Counted from the stretch's first letter, positions 24,178 to 33,784 are shown. The stretch: 49,582 nucleotides of DNA from Actinomycetota bacterium (GCA_021325455.1 JAJPHD010000028.1:1-49582); one strand, 5' to 3'. Program-made: numbers and translations. The notes: generated by a model not told the origin, from the sequence alone.

Positions 24178-26229
24178 ATGGGGGGGAGTCCTGAGGCCCA
24201 ACCGTGGGTGGCGGCCGAGCCGGCCACAGCGACCGGCCCGGGGTCCGGGGTGGTCGCCAGGGCCCGCTCGGTTGCCCGGGAGAGGGGGCTGGTCCAACCG
24301 GTGCTGGACGGGACGGCTTGGGCCGTCGGGCTCTGGGTCGCCGTGCTTCTGCGCTTCAACTTCGTCCCCCCGGTTCCCTACCTGGCCCGCCTGTGGTCCT
24401 TGCTGGCCATGGCCCTGGCGGCCCAGGCCGGGGTGGGCCTGTGGTCAGGCCTCTACCGCCGGCGCTGGCGGCTGGGCTCCTTCGAGGAGGTGGCCGCCCT
24501 GGCCTGGGCGGCGGGGGTCGCTACCCTGGCCGTGTTCCTGTTCAACTGGCTCTCGGGGTCCGGGGGGGCTGCCGAGCGGTTGGAGCCGGCCAGCCTTCCC
24601 CTAACCGGGGGGCTGGTGGCGCTGTCCGGCATGCTGGCGGCACGCTACTGCTGGAGGGTCCGCTACCAGCACCGGTCCCGCCCGGATGCCGCCAAGGCCC
24701 GCCGGGTGCTGGTCTTCGGCGCCGGGGAGGCCGGTGCGGGCCTGGTGCGGGCCATGCTGTCCCGTTCGGACAGCCCCTATCTGCCCGTCGGCCTGCTCGA
24801 CGACAACCCCCGCCGGTCCAACCTCACTATCTGCGGGGTGCCGGTGCTGGGCAACCGGAGCCGTCTGGCCGAGGCCGCTTCGCGGGTGGGGGCCAAGGTG
24901 GTGGTGGTGGCAGTTCCCTCCGCCGGCCCGGCACTGCTGCGGGAGATCTGTGCCCTGGCCGATCGGGCCGGCCTGGAGGTGAAGGCGCTCCCCGGGCTCC
25001 ACGAGCTGGTGGATGGCGTGCCCCGGGTGAGCGACGTGCGCACCCCGACGCTGGGCGACCTACTGGGCCGCCGTCCGGTGCAGACCGACCTCGAGTCGAT
25101 CGCCTCCTATCTGACCGCCCGCCGGGTCCTCGTCACGGGGGCGGGTGGCTCCATAGGGTCGGAGCTGTGCCGCCAGATACGGCGGTTCCGGCCGGCCCGG
25201 CTGGTCATGGTGGACCGTGACGAGTCGGCCCTCCACGCCCTCCAACTCTCCATGGAGGGCCGGGCCCTCCTGGACGACCCGGACATCGTGCTCCTGGACA
25301 TCAGGGACCGGGCCCGGGTGCGGGCCCTGTTCGACGAGGTGATGCCCGAGGTCGTGTTCCACGCCGCCGCCCTGAAGCACCTACCGGTGCTCGAGGTGCA
25401 CCCCGGCGAGGCGGTGAAGACCAACGTCTGGGCCACGGCGTGGGTGCTCGAGGAGGCGGCCCGGGTCGGGGTGGACCGGTTCGTGAACATCTCCACCGAC
25501 AAGGCGGCCAACCCGACCAGCGTGCTTGGCTTCACCAAGCGGATCGGGGAGCGCATGACCGCGGCGGTGGATGCCCGGGCGGTCGGGACCTTCCTGTCGG
25601 TGCGCTTCGGCAACGTGCTCGGGTCGCGCGGCTCGGTGCTCACCACGTTCCATGCCCAGGTGGCTTCGGGCGGGCCGGTGACGGTCACCCACCCTGACGT
25701 GACGCGCTACCTCATGACCGTGGAGGAAGCGGTGGGCCTGGTGATCCAGGCCGGGGCTATCGGCCGAGGAGGGGAGGTCCTGGTGCTGGACATGGGAGAA
25801 CCGGTGCGGATCGCCGACCTGGCCCGGCGCCTGGTGGCCGAGGCCGGAGCCGAGGTCGACATCGTCTACACCGGCCTGCGGCCGGGAGAGAAGCTGGTCG
25901 AGGTCCTGTTCGGCGAGGGGGAGACGGACTCCCGGCCCGTGCACCCCCTGATCTCGCACACAGCCGTCCCGTCCCTTCCGCCCCAGGCCACCGGCTCGCT
26001 CGACCCCTCGGCACCCCCCGGCCAGGTGCGTGAGGCGCTGGCTGCCCTCACCTCCCTCGGCCTGGAGGAGATCCCCCCGCCGGCGGGCGGGTGGACGGAG
26101 CCTTCCGACCACCTCCTGCCCTCGGGGGCCCGCGGGCTGGAGCGGCACCTGGCCCGGTCCACGGGACCGGAGGGCTGCGGTCGCACCGGGCGGGCGGGCG
26201 GTGCCCGGGAGAGGGTGAGCCGCCCGTGA
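24178..26229 (+). CDS. Membrane-anchored nucleotide-sugar 4,6-dehydratase (CapD/WbpM-like)
   Basis: 683 aa. Four predicted membrane helices (about 45-160), a Rossmann-like middle domain (RRVLVFGAGEAGAGLVRAML) and a C-terminal SDR domain from about 318: VLVTGAGGSIGSELCRQIRR, VVFHAAALKHLPVLE, NISTDKAANPTSVLGFTKR and RFGNVLGSRGSV. The Asp-Lys of STDK and the later Lys fit the large membrane-bound 4,6-dehydratases that make UDP-deoxy-sugars for capsule or glycans. The residues after about 620 are Gly/Pro-rich. Its TGA overlaps the GTG of the next epimerase, so the two act together in surface polysaccharide or glycoprotein sugar synthesis. Confidence 0.9.
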   Translation: MGGSPEAQPWVAAEPATATGPGSGVVARARSVARERGLVQPVLDGTAWAVGLWVAVLLRFNFVPPVPYLARLWSLLAMALAAQAGVGLWSGLYRRRWRLGSFEEVAALAWAAGVATLAVFLFNWLSGSGGAAERLEPASLPLTGGLVALSGMLAARYCWRVRYQHRSRPDAAKARRVLVFGAGEAGAGLVRAMLSRSDSPYLPVGLLDDNPRRSNLTICGVPVLGNRSRLAEAASRVGAKVVVVAVPSAGPALLREICALADRAGLEVKALPGLHELVDGVPRVSDVRTPTLGDLLGRRPVQTDLESIASYLTARRVLVTGAGGSIGSELCRQIRRFRPARLVMVDRDESALHALQLSMEGRALLDDPDIVLLDIRDRARVRALFDEVMPEVVFHAAALKHLPVLEVHPGEAVKTNVWATAWVLEEAARVGVDRFVNISTDKAANPTSVLGFTKRIGERMTAAVDARAVGTFLSVRFGNVLGSRGSVLTTFHAQVASGGPVTVTHPDVTRYLMTVEEAVGLVIQAGAIGRGGEVLVLDMGEPVRIADLARRLVAEAGAEVDIVYTGLRPGEKLVEVLFGEGETDSRPVHPLISHTAVPSLPPQATGSLDPSAPPGQVREALAALTSLGLEEIPPPAGGWTEPSDHLLPSGARGLERHLARSTGPEGCGRTGRAGGARERVSRP

Positions 26230-27173
26230 CGCGGGCCGTGGTGACCGGGGGGGCGGGCTTCATAGGGTCCAGCCTGGTGGACGCCCTGGTGGAAAGGGGC
26301 GACGAGGTGGTGGTCCTCGACGACCTGTCCACGGGCTACGAAGACAACGTCAACCCCGCCGCCACTTTGGTGGAAGGCGACGTGGCCGACCCCGAAGCGG
26401 TGGCCCGGGCCGTGGCCGGCGCTGACCTGGTGTTCCACCTCGCCGCTCACCGGGCCGTGCTGCGCTCGGTGGAGCACCCGCTCCAGACCGATCGGGCCAA
26501 CACCGCCGGGACCCTCACGGTGCTCGAGGCGGCCAGGGACGCCGGCGCGCACCGGGTGGTGTGCACCTCGTCGTCCTCTGTCTACGGCGGGGCGGCCCCC
26601 ATGCCCACCCCGGAATCGGCCCCCCTCAGCCCCCGCTCTCCCTATGCAGTGTCGAAGCTGGCCGGGGAGCACTACGCCAGGGTGTTCTGGGAGCTGTACG
26701 GCCTTCCCACCGTCTCCATCCGGCCCTTCAACGTCTACGGCCCCCGCCAGCGGCCCGACAGCCAGTACGCCGCCGTCATCCCGCTGTTCATAGATGCTCT
26801 GCGCCGGGGGGAGCCCCCGGTGGTCCACGGCGATGGGGGCCAGAGCCGTGACTTCGCGTACATCGACGACGCCGTGGCGGCCTTCCTGGCCGCTGCCTCA
26901 GCGCCCGTGGGCGCCTGTGCCGGAAAGGCCTACAACGTGGCCGGCGGGTCCCCGGTCAGCCTGCTGGAGCTGCTCTCGGCCCTGGAAGCGATCATGGGGA
27001 AGGCGGTGGTCCCGGTTCACACCGATCCCCGGCCGGGGGACGTCCGCCACAGCCGGGCCGATCTCTCCGCCGCTGCCGCCGACCTGGGGTGGGCTCCCCT
27101 AGTGGGCTTGGAGGAGGGCTTGAGGCGCACCGTGGCCTGGTTCAGCGAGCGGGCCGGCGCCGGCATCGCCTGA
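26226..27173 (+). CDS. NAD-dependent nucleotide-sugar epimerase
   Basis: 315 aa. NAD motif VVTGGAGFIGSSLVDALVE, LVFHLAAHRAVLRS, the catalytic Ser/Tyr/Lys in CTSSSSVYGG and SPYAVSKLAGEHY, and RPFNVYGPRQRPDSQYAAVIP. This is an extended SDR of the UDP-glucose 4-epimerase / dTDP-glucose dehydratase kind; the exact sugar is not fixed. GTG 26226 overlaps the stop of the upstream dehydratase. Its 3' end overlaps the convergent GGDEF gene by 75 bp. Confidence 0.92.
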   Translation: MTRAVVTGGAGFIGSSLVDALVERGDEVVVLDDLSTGYEDNVNPAATLVEGDVADPEAVARAVAGADLVFHLAAHRAVLRSVEHPLQTDRANTAGTLTVLEAARDAGAHRVVCTSSSSVYGGAAPMPTPESAPLSPRSPYAVSKLAGEHYARVFWELYGLPTVSIRPFNVYGPRQRPDSQYAAVIPLFIDALRRGEPPVVHGDGGQSRDFAYIDDAVAAFLAAASAPVGACAGKAYNVAGGSPVSLLELLSALEAIMGKAVVPVHTDPRPGDVRHSRADLSAAAADLGWAPLVGLEEGLRRTVAWFSERAGAGIA

Positions 27174-28454
27174 CCCCGTCCCCCGCTGGGATGCAGCAAG
27201 GGGCTGACCGGTGGCCGGGAGCAGCCGGTTGCCGCCTTGGGACTTGGCCTGGTACATGGCACGGTCGGCGGCCTCGAGCAGCTGGTCGACGTCGAGCCCG
27301 TCCCGTCCCAGGACCGCCAGGCCGATCGAGGCGGTGACCTGGAACCGATCCTCACCGCCGGGGGTGGAGTGCTGCAAGCCAGCCAGCTTGGCCCTCACCC
27401 TCTCGCCCGCCAACAGGGCGGCATCGGCTCCGGCGCCCGCCAGCAACACCACGAACTCCTCCCCACCGAAGCGGGCGACCACGTCGCTTGGGCGAAGGAC
27501 CGCCTGCAAGGTGTCCGCCACCGCGACCAGCACGGAGTCCCCGATCAGGTGGCCGAAGCGGTCGTTCACGGACTTGAACCGGTCCAGGTCGAGGACCAGG
27601 ACGGCCGCCGGCTCGGCCAGGCGCTGGGCCCGGGCCACCACCCTGGTCGCTTGCTCCCTCCAGTAGCGGGGGTTGGCCAGGCCGGTCTTGGAGTCCGTCG
27701 TGGCCGCCGCGACCAGCTGGGTGTGCAGCACGGCCCGCTGGAGCAGGAAGATCGGGACCAGGGCCGTAGGCATGAGCACCGGGGAGAGGGACCAGAAGAC
27801 GGCCACGATCACCCCCGAGCAGACATCGGCCGCCGACAGGACCCAGGTCTCCTTGCCGGCGAGCAGGGAGCGCCAGCTCGTGGCCGGGGCGACCCGGCGG
27901 ATGACACCGGCGGGGAGCAGCTTGTCGAGGGCAAGGAAGGCGGCCAGGGCCACGCAGAGCCCCGCCAGCCCCCGGGGGGAGGCCAGGGAGAGGAGGCCGG
28001 TGGAGGAAAGGCCGGGGGCCACCAAGGACCGGGCCAGGGCGGCGAGGGCACCGGTCAAAGCCGCCGAGGAGGCATTGAAGACCCACTTGACCCAGGGGAG
28101 GTGGCTCACCCTCAACTGCTCCACCAGGTAGATGGGCAGGGGTATGAGGGCGGCGTAGAACGGGGGCAGGAGCAACACGGCGGGGAAGAGGAATGCCGCC
28201 ATGAGGTCCTGGTAGGCCCGGTCGGGCCGCCGGTGGGGCCTTCCGACCCGGTGGAAGACCTCCACCCCCAGCACCCCGCAGAGGGCGATACCGGCGAAGT
28301 CGGCGAAATGGTCCAGGTGCCAGACCGTCCGGCTGGCCAGGAGCGCCAAGACAGCAACCGCCGCCGCGTCTATGATGAGCACATACCGGCGGGCGCGAGG
28401 TGGCAGCCGCCACAGGCTCCAGGACCGGATCCTCCCGATCCCCCCGTGTCTCAT
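27099..28454 (-). CDS. Membrane-bound diguanylate cyclase (GGDEF)
   Basis: 451 aa. Several hydrophobic segments fill residues 20-240 (e.g. VLIIDAAAVAVLALLAS, PTALVPIFLLQRAVL). The GGDEF domain spans about 255-415: DSKTGLANPRYWREQ, LVLDLDRFKSVNDRFGHLIGD, then the active site RFGGEEFVVLLAG, and LEAADRAMYQAKSQGGNRL. The catalytic motif is intact, so it should make cyclic di-GMP from two GTP. I do not see the usual RxxD inhibitory site. ATG 28454 was chosen as the first start before the membrane part. It is convergent with and overlaps the sugar epimerase by 75 bp. Confidence 0.92.
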   Translation of the reverse strand: MRHGGIGRIRSWSLWRLPPRARRYVLIIDAAAVAVLALLASRTVWHLDHFADFAGIALCGVLGVEVFHRVGRPHRRPDRAYQDLMAAFLFPAVLLLPPFYAALIPLPIYLVEQLRVSHLPWVKWVFNASSAALTGALAALARSLVAPGLSSTGLLSLASPRGLAGLCVALAAFLALDKLLPAGVIRRVAPATSWRSLLAGKETWVLSAADVCSGVIVAVFWSLSPVLMPTALVPIFLLQRAVLHTQLVAAATTDSKTGLANPRYWREQATRVVARAQRLAEPAAVLVLDLDRFKSVNDRFGHLIGDSVLVAVADTLQAVLRPSDVVARFGGEEFVVLLAGAGADAALLAGERVRAKLAGLQHSTPGGEDRFQVTASIGLAVLGRDGLDVDQLLEAADRAMYQAKSQGGNRLLPATGQPLAASQRGTGSGDAGAGPLAEPGHGAPQALLQAH

Positions 28455-28910
28455 GGCTAGTGAGACCGCACTTCGAACCGAGCTTGCGGTGTGGGATCGG
28501 TGGCGGAAGGAGGTGTGGTGCTCATGTTCGAACGGAATACTCGCTGGGAGTAGGGGACCGCGGTGGCCTGTGGCCGACTCGGATCGGCTGGCCACCTTCA
28601 GGTATCGACCGCATCGGGTTCGGCCTTTAGGCGTTTGGCTGACGCCTGAACCGGTCTGAGGGGAGATACCGAGCATCAGCCGCCGGCTCGCCGGACTGCA
28701 ACGACGGGCCGGCGGCTGCTTCGCGCCCGTGGGCGAACGCCTGGCGGGCAGGCAAAAGGGCAGGGGACGCTGCCCCAACGTGCCGACTTGGGTGCCTGGA
28801 AGGGCTCGGGGGAAAGGCCCAAGGGGTGCTCGAGGGGAGTGGCTGACCTTCTCCCCCCTGCCCGCCCCCGGTCCTGGAGCCGGCGGCGCTCCCTCGCTGT
28901 CCGGTGGACG
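28455..28910. other. 456-bp intergenic region upstream of the GGDEF gene
   Basis: No supportable gene. It holds an inverted repeat AGGCGT/ACGCCT (28629-28634/28642-28647) and, near 28526, a TTCGAA-containing palindrome (GTTCGAAC). The GGDEF promoter must lie here, but no clear -35/-10 pair could be set. The part next to the channel gene is G/C-rich without structure I could name. Confidence 0.4.
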
Positions 28911-30095
28911 TCAGCCCCGGAGCGGGGGGCGACCCCTCCCCGGGGAGGCGGGCGGCGGCGCCACGACCGCCCCCGGCCCTGACGGCCCCGATCTCCCTGG
29001 CCGGCGGTCCACGGGGCGCTGGGGAGGGATCTCGGCCACCGGCAGGTGGTGACGGGGCCCGCTCCAGGGCGCAGGCGGGGCCATGAGCAGGTCGGCCAGG
29101 GCATAGACGAGGGACTCGTAGTTGACCCGCCAGCCCCGGAAGTCAGCCCAGGCCTCGGCGGCGGTGCGCTCCATGGGGAAGCCGGCCCGCTGGAGGTGGG
29201 CCACCGCCCCGGCGAACTCCTCGAACTCGAGCTCGAGAGGGTCCTCGGGGTCAGGGTCGGGGTTGAAGGGGATGCGAAGGGCGCGAGCCACCTCCCTGAG
29301 GGCGGTGAACCCCATGCGCAGACACAGGCGGGCCTGGGAGGGGGCCCGGCGGGGGGACAGGGCTAGGTAGAGGGCCGCCGAGTCCAGCACGGCCAGGAGC
29401 CCGATGACCCAGGAGTAGAGAGGGCGGGGGGAGCGGAACCAGAGCAGGGCCGGGTAGTTGGTATGGCTCTCTGCCACGTCGGCGGCCCAGGCCTCCCAGG
29501 AGCCGTAGAAGGTGGGCAGGTCGTCCATGATCCCCACCAGCTGGTGGCGGGCCAGCAGCTCGGGACCCCAGGCCGGGACGCCCGCCCGGCTGTCCAGCAT
29601 GGCCACCAGCACCTCGCGGCGGTTGAAGGCCCCGTAGAGCACGGGCAGGTAGGCGAGCTCCAGGGCCACGATGACCAGGCCGCTGGCGGCAGCGAGGAAG
29701 TCCACGGCCACTCCCGAGGGATGGTGGGAAACGGCGAACCCCAAGGTGAACATGGAGGACCCGGCCTGCCGGAAGGCGGCCCCTATGGTCCCCGTCCCCA
29801 CCCGCCACAGGACGAGGGCCCAGCCCACCAGGGCCAGCCCCACCCAGGTGACGAGCAGGACCAGGAGGCCCACGGGCTCGGTGAGGGTGAGGAGGCGGTC
29901 CTTGGACTCGTAGCGGGAGAGCCGTCGGGCCCCGAGGCGGAACACGCCCCGCACCCCGGTGAGAACGGCCCGGGAGAGGGGTTCCCTGGGGGGACGGGGG
30001 ACCACCAGGAAGCGCACGACGCTCAGGGCCGTCCCCACCAGGATGACGATCCCTGCCGCCAGGCCCAGCCAGGGCAGGCCGCTCCCGGCTCTCAC
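28911..30095 (-). CDS. Channel-like integral membrane protein
   Basis: 394 aa. Hydrophobic helices at about 8-28, 75-98, 135-155 and 225-245. After the second lies AFRQAGSSMFTLGFAVSHHP, which resembles a potassium-channel pore helix plus TLGF filter. The cytoplasmic remainder (VAMLDSRAGVPAWGPELL, MDDLPTFYGSWEAWAADVAESHTNYPAL) is a conserved actinobacterial-type domain of unknown role. A two-helix ion channel with a large soluble domain is the best guess. It is divergent from dnaE across 80 bp. GTG start at 30095. Confidence 0.6.
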   Translation of the reverse strand: MRAGSGLPWLGLAAGIVILVGTALSVVRFLVVPRPPREPLSRAVLTGVRGVFRLGARRLSRYESKDRLLTLTEPVGLLVLLVTWVGLALVGWALVLWRVGTGTIGAAFRQAGSSMFTLGFAVSHHPSGVAVDFLAAASGLVIVALELAYLPVLYGAFNRREVLVAMLDSRAGVPAWGPELLARHQLVGIMDDLPTFYGSWEAWAADVAESHTNYPALLWFRSPRPLYSWVIGLLAVLDSAALYLALSPRRAPSQARLCLRMGFTALREVARALRIPFNPDPDPEDPLELEFEEFAGAVAHLQRAGFPMERTAAEAWADFRGWRVNYESLVYALADLLMAPPAPWSGPRHHLPVAEIPPQRPVDRRPGRSGPSGPGAVVAPPPASPGRGRPPLRG

Positions 30096-30113
30096 GACGC
30101 CTGCCCGGCGCGG

Positions 30114-30161
30114 TAGTCTCTAATCACAGGGTTGTCATTATCCACAGGGGCCTGTGGAGAA
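30114..30161 (+). promoter_or_regulatory. dnaE promoter with DnaA boxes
   Basis: TAGTCT (30114-30119) is a likely -10. Downstream, TTATCCACA (30138-30146) is an exact consensus DnaA box. Its inverted partner TGTGGAGAA (30153-30161) matches 8 of 9, and CTAATCACA (30120-30128) matches 7 of 9. The central pair forms the perfect palindrome TCCACAGG-GG-CCTGTGGA (30141-30158), just before the AGGAGG (30161-30166) of dnaE. Bound DnaA would cover the transcription start, suggesting replication-linked repression of dnaE. Confidence 0.6.
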
Positions 30162-30175
30162 GGAGGAAGAGGGCG

Positions 30176-33100
30176 GTGAGCTCGGGACCGGCACCGGGAT
30201 CGTTCTGCCACCTGCATACCCACACCGAGTTCTCCATGCTGGACGGGGCGGCCCGGATCAACGAGGTGGTGGCCGCCGCCGCCGCCGACGGCCAGCCGGC
30301 GCTGGCCATAACCGATCACGGCAACATGTACGGGGTCCTCGACTTCTACCGGGCCTGCCGGCAGGCCGGCATCACGCCGGTGATCGGGACCGAATGCTAC
30401 ATGGCTGCCGAGTCCCGCCACGAGCGTCCGACCCGGCGGGGCCGGGTGGACGACACAGGGGGGGACGTGGAGGGTGGCCACAAGCTCTACTACCACCTCA
30501 CCCTCCTCGCTGAGTCCGATCTCGGCTACCGCAACCTCATGAAGCTCTCCAGCGACGCCTACCTGGAGGGCTACTACTACAAGCCCCGGGTGGACTGGGA
30601 GCTGCTGGAGCGCCATCACGAGGGGATCATCGCCACCACCGGCTGCCTGGGGGGCATCGTCCTCCAGGCCCTGCTCAAGGGGGATGACGCCGGGGCCAAG
30701 AGGGCGGCGGGACGCCTCCAGGACATCTTCGGGCGGGACAACCTCTTCGTCGAGATCCAGGACCACGGGCTGGCCGACCAGCGCCGGACCAACCCCCAGC
30801 TCATCGAGCTGGCCCGCCAGCTCGGGGCCCCGCTTCTCGCCACCAACGACAGCCACTACACGCGGCGCTCAGACGCCACTGCCCATGACGCCCTGCTCTG
30901 CGTGCAGACGGGGGCCACCATCGACGACCCCAGCCGCTTCAAGTTCGAGGGCGAGGAGCACTACCTGAAGACGGCGGCGGAGATGCGGGCCCTCTTCTCG
31001 GAGGTGCCCGAGGCCTGCGACAACACCCTGTGGATAGCAGAGCGGGCCCAGGTCGAGATCGAGTTCGGTAAGCCCAAGCTGCCCGAGTTCCCCGTCCCGG
31101 AGAGGTTCTGGGAGGGGGCGGCCACCTACGAGCAGGCCGCCTCGGCCTACCTCCGCCACCTCACCCTCGAGGGGGCGGCACAGCGCTACGGGAGCCCCCT
31201 TCCCGCCGAGGTGGCCGAGCGCCTGGAGCGCGAGCTGTCGGTCATCGCCGACATGGGCTTTCCTGCCTACTTCCTCGTCGTCTGGGACCTCATTCGCCAT
31301 GCCAGGGAGTCGGGCATCCGGGTCGGGCCGGGGCGGGGGTCGGCCGCAGGCTGCTGCGTGGCCTACTGCCTGCGCATCGTGGACCTGGACCCGATCCGCT
31401 ACGGCCTCATCTTCGAGCGCTTCCTCAACCCCGGGCGCAAGCAGATGCCCGACATCGACATGGACTTCGACGAGCGCTACCGCGCCGAGATGATCAGGTA
31501 CGCCACCGAGCGCTACGGCTGGGACCGGGTGGCCCAGATCGTCACCTTCTCCACCATCAAGGCCCGGGCCGCGGTGCGCGACGCCGCCCGGGTGCTGGGG
31601 TTGCCATATGCGGTGGGGGACAGGGTGGCCAAGGCCATGCCTCCCCTGGTAATGGGGCGGGACACGCCCCTTTACGCCTGCTTCGAGCGGGTGGAGGGCC
31701 ACGAGGACGGCTGGAGGGCCGCCGCCCAGCTGCGGGAGATGTACGCCACCGACCCGGACGCGGCCCGGGTGATCGACGTGGCGAGGGGCCTGGAGGGCCT
31801 GCGCCGGCAGGACTCCATCCATGCTGCTGCCGTGGTCATCACCCACGAGCCGCTGACCGAGCACCTCCCCGTCCAGCGCAAGCCCGACCCCAACGGCAAC
31901 CCTGAGGACGCCCCCATCGTCACCCAGTACGAAATGCACGGGGTGGAGCAGCTGGGCCTGCTCAAGATGGACTTCCTGGGCCTGCGCAACCTCTCGGTGA
32001 TCGAGCAGGCCCTGGACCTGATCGAGGCGTCCACGGGCACCCGCCCGGACATCGACTCCATACCGCTCGACGACGAGGAGACCCTGGCCATGCTGCGCCG
32101 GGGTGACTCGGTGGGCGTCTTCCAGCTGGAGGGGGGGCCCATGAGGGCCCTCATGCGCTCGCTGGCCCCTACGAGCTTCGACGACGTGGCCGCCCTCAAC
32201 GCCCTCTACCGCCCCGGGCCCATGGCCGCCAACATGCACAACGAGTACGCCGACCGCAAGAACGGCCGCAAGCCCATCACCCACCTCCATCCGGACCTGG
32301 AGGAGGTGCTCTCGGACACCTACGGGCTCATGATCTACCAGGAGTCCATGATGAGGGTGGCCCAGCGCTTCGCCGGCTACTCCCTGGCCGAGGCGGACAA
32401 CCTGCGCAAGGCCTGCGGCAAGAAGATAAGGGCTCTCATCGCCGCCGAGCGGGAGAAGTTCGTGGCCGGGTGTCAACGGACCGGCTACTCGCCAGAGCTG
32501 GGCACCCGCCTCTTCGACATCATCGAGCCCTTCGCCGACTATGCCTTCAACAAGAGCCATGCCTACGGCTACGGGCTGGTGGCCTACCAGACGGCGTGGC
32601 TCAAGGCCCACCACCCCGTCGAGTACCTGGCCGCCCTCCTCACCTCGGTGAAGGACGACAAGGACAAGACCGCCGTCTACCTGGCCGAGTGCCGGGCCCA
32701 TTCGATAAAGGTCCTGGTCCCCGACGTCAACTTCTCCGAGGCCACGTTCACAGCCCGGCCGCCGTCCGAGGAGCACCCGGGAGGTTCCATCCCCTTCGGC
32801 CTGGCGGCCGTGCGCAACGTGGGCACGGGGCTGGTGGCCCACATCGTGGCCGAGAGGGAGAGGGGCGGCCCCTACCGGGACTTCTACGACTTCTGCGCCC
32901 GGGTGGACCCCGCCGTGCTCAACAAGCGCACCGTCGAGTCCCTCATCAAGGCGGGGGCCTTCGACTCCCTCGGCCACCCCCGCAAGGGCTTGTGCCTGGT
33001 CTTCGACCAGATCGTGGATCGCACCCTGGCCCGGCGCCGTGACGCCGAGCTCGGGATCATGAGCCTGTTCGCCTGCGGGGGGGAGGCGGCCCACGGAAGT

Positions 33101-33784
33101 GGGGACGGGGGAGGTGAGGGAGCCGGCAGCCATTTCGACGATGCCCGGGTCCCCATACCCGACCTCGAGTTCGACAAGGCCCAGCGGCTGGCCTTCGAGA
33201 AGGAGATGCTGGGGCTCTACGTGAGCGATCACCCGTTGATGGGTGTGGAGTCGTCGCTGCGCAGGCTCACCGAGGCCACCCTGGCCGACCTGCGCGAAGC
33301 CCGGGAGGGGGAGGTGAAGGTCGTCGGCGGGGTCGTGACCAACCTCTCGAGGCGGTGGACCAAGCGGGGGGACCTCATGGCCACCTTCGTGCTGGAGGAC
33401 CTGGAGGCGGCCATGGAGGTGTTCGTCTTCGCCCGGGTCATGGAGGAGTACGGAGCCCTTCTCGAGGACGATGCCGTGGTGTGCGTGAAGGGAAGGCTGG
33501 ACGCTCGTGACGACCAGCCCAAGCTGGTGGCCATGGAGATCCGCCGGCCCGAGCTGAAGGCCGAGGGCTCTCGGCCCCTCACGATCACCCCACCGCTGTC
33601 CGTGCTCACCCGCTCCAAGGTGGACCAGCTCAAGAGCCTGCTGGCCGGCCATCCCGGCGACTCCCCTGTGCACCTGCGGGTCGGGACCAAGGTCCTGGCC
33701 CTGCCCGAGCAGTTCAACGTGGAGCCCCGCGGCGTGGTGGGCCTTCTGCGGGAGCTGTTCGGGGCCGGGGCGGTCAGTGGCTGA
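30176..33784 (+). CDS. dnaE: DNA polymerase III alpha subunit
   Basis: 1202 aa, DnaE type. PHP domain at the N-terminus (HLHTHTEFSMLDG, ITDHGNMYGVLDFY), palm with the catalytic aspartates in MPDIDMDFDERYR (about 425) and GPGRGSAAGCCVAYCL, fingers and helix-hairpin-helix (YAFNKSHAYGYGLVAYQ), and an OB fold near 1040-1090 (VKVVGGVVTNLSRRWTKRG). It is the replicative polymerase. AGGAGG stands 9 nt before the GTG at 30176. The long intact ORF and normal motifs make the call firm; the DnaA boxes upstream are the unusual point. Confidence 0.97.
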   Translation: MSSGPAPGSFCHLHTHTEFSMLDGAARINEVVAAAAADGQPALAITDHGNMYGVLDFYRACRQAGITPVIGTECYMAAESRHERPTRRGRVDDTGGDVEGGHKLYYHLTLLAESDLGYRNLMKLSSDAYLEGYYYKPRVDWELLERHHEGIIATTGCLGGIVLQALLKGDDAGAKRAAGRLQDIFGRDNLFVEIQDHGLADQRRTNPQLIELARQLGAPLLATNDSHYTRRSDATAHDALLCVQTGATIDDPSRFKFEGEEHYLKTAAEMRALFSEVPEACDNTLWIAERAQVEIEFGKPKLPEFPVPERFWEGAATYEQAASAYLRHLTLEGAAQRYGSPLPAEVAERLERELSVIADMGFPAYFLVVWDLIRHARESGIRVGPGRGSAAGCCVAYCLRIVDLDPIRYGLIFERFLNPGRKQMPDIDMDFDERYRAEMIRYATERYGWDRVAQIVTFSTIKARAAVRDAARVLGLPYAVGDRVAKAMPPLVMGRDTPLYACFERVEGHEDGWRAAAQLREMYATDPDAARVIDVARGLEGLRRQDSIHAAAVVITHEPLTEHLPVQRKPDPNGNPEDAPIVTQYEMHGVEQLGLLKMDFLGLRNLSVIEQALDLIEASTGTRPDIDSIPLDDEETLAMLRRGDSVGVFQLEGGPMRALMRSLAPTSFDDVAALNALYRPGPMAANMHNEYADRKNGRKPITHLHPDLEEVLSDTYGLMIYQESMMRVAQRFAGYSLAEADNLRKACGKKIRALIAAEREKFVAGCQRTGYSPELGTRLFDIIEPFADYAFNKSHAYGYGLVAYQTAWLKAHHPVEYLAALLTSVKDDKDKTAVYLAECRAHSIKVLVPDVNFSEATFTARPPSEEHPGGSIPFGLAAVRNVGTGLVAHIVAERERGGPYRDFYDFCARVDPAVLNKRTVESLIKAGAFDSLGHPRKGLCLVFDQIVDRTLARRRDAELGIMSLFACGGEAAHGSGDGGGEGAGSHFDDARVPIPDLEFDKAQRLAFEKEMLGLYVSDHPLMGVESSLRRLTEATLADLREAREGEVKVVGGVVTNLSRRWTKRGDLMATFVLEDLEAAMEVFVFARVMEEYGALLEDDAVVCVKGRLDARDDQPKLVAMEIRRPELKAEGSRPLTITPPLSVLTRSKVDQLKSLLAGHPGDSPVHLRVGTKVLALPEQFNVEPRGVVGLLRELFGAGAVSG

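Noticed and set aside
28500-28545. LexA/SOS box upstream of the GGDEF gene
   Set aside because: GTTCGAAC is present, but the second half-site of the actinobacterial TCGAAC-N4-GTTCGA operator is not.
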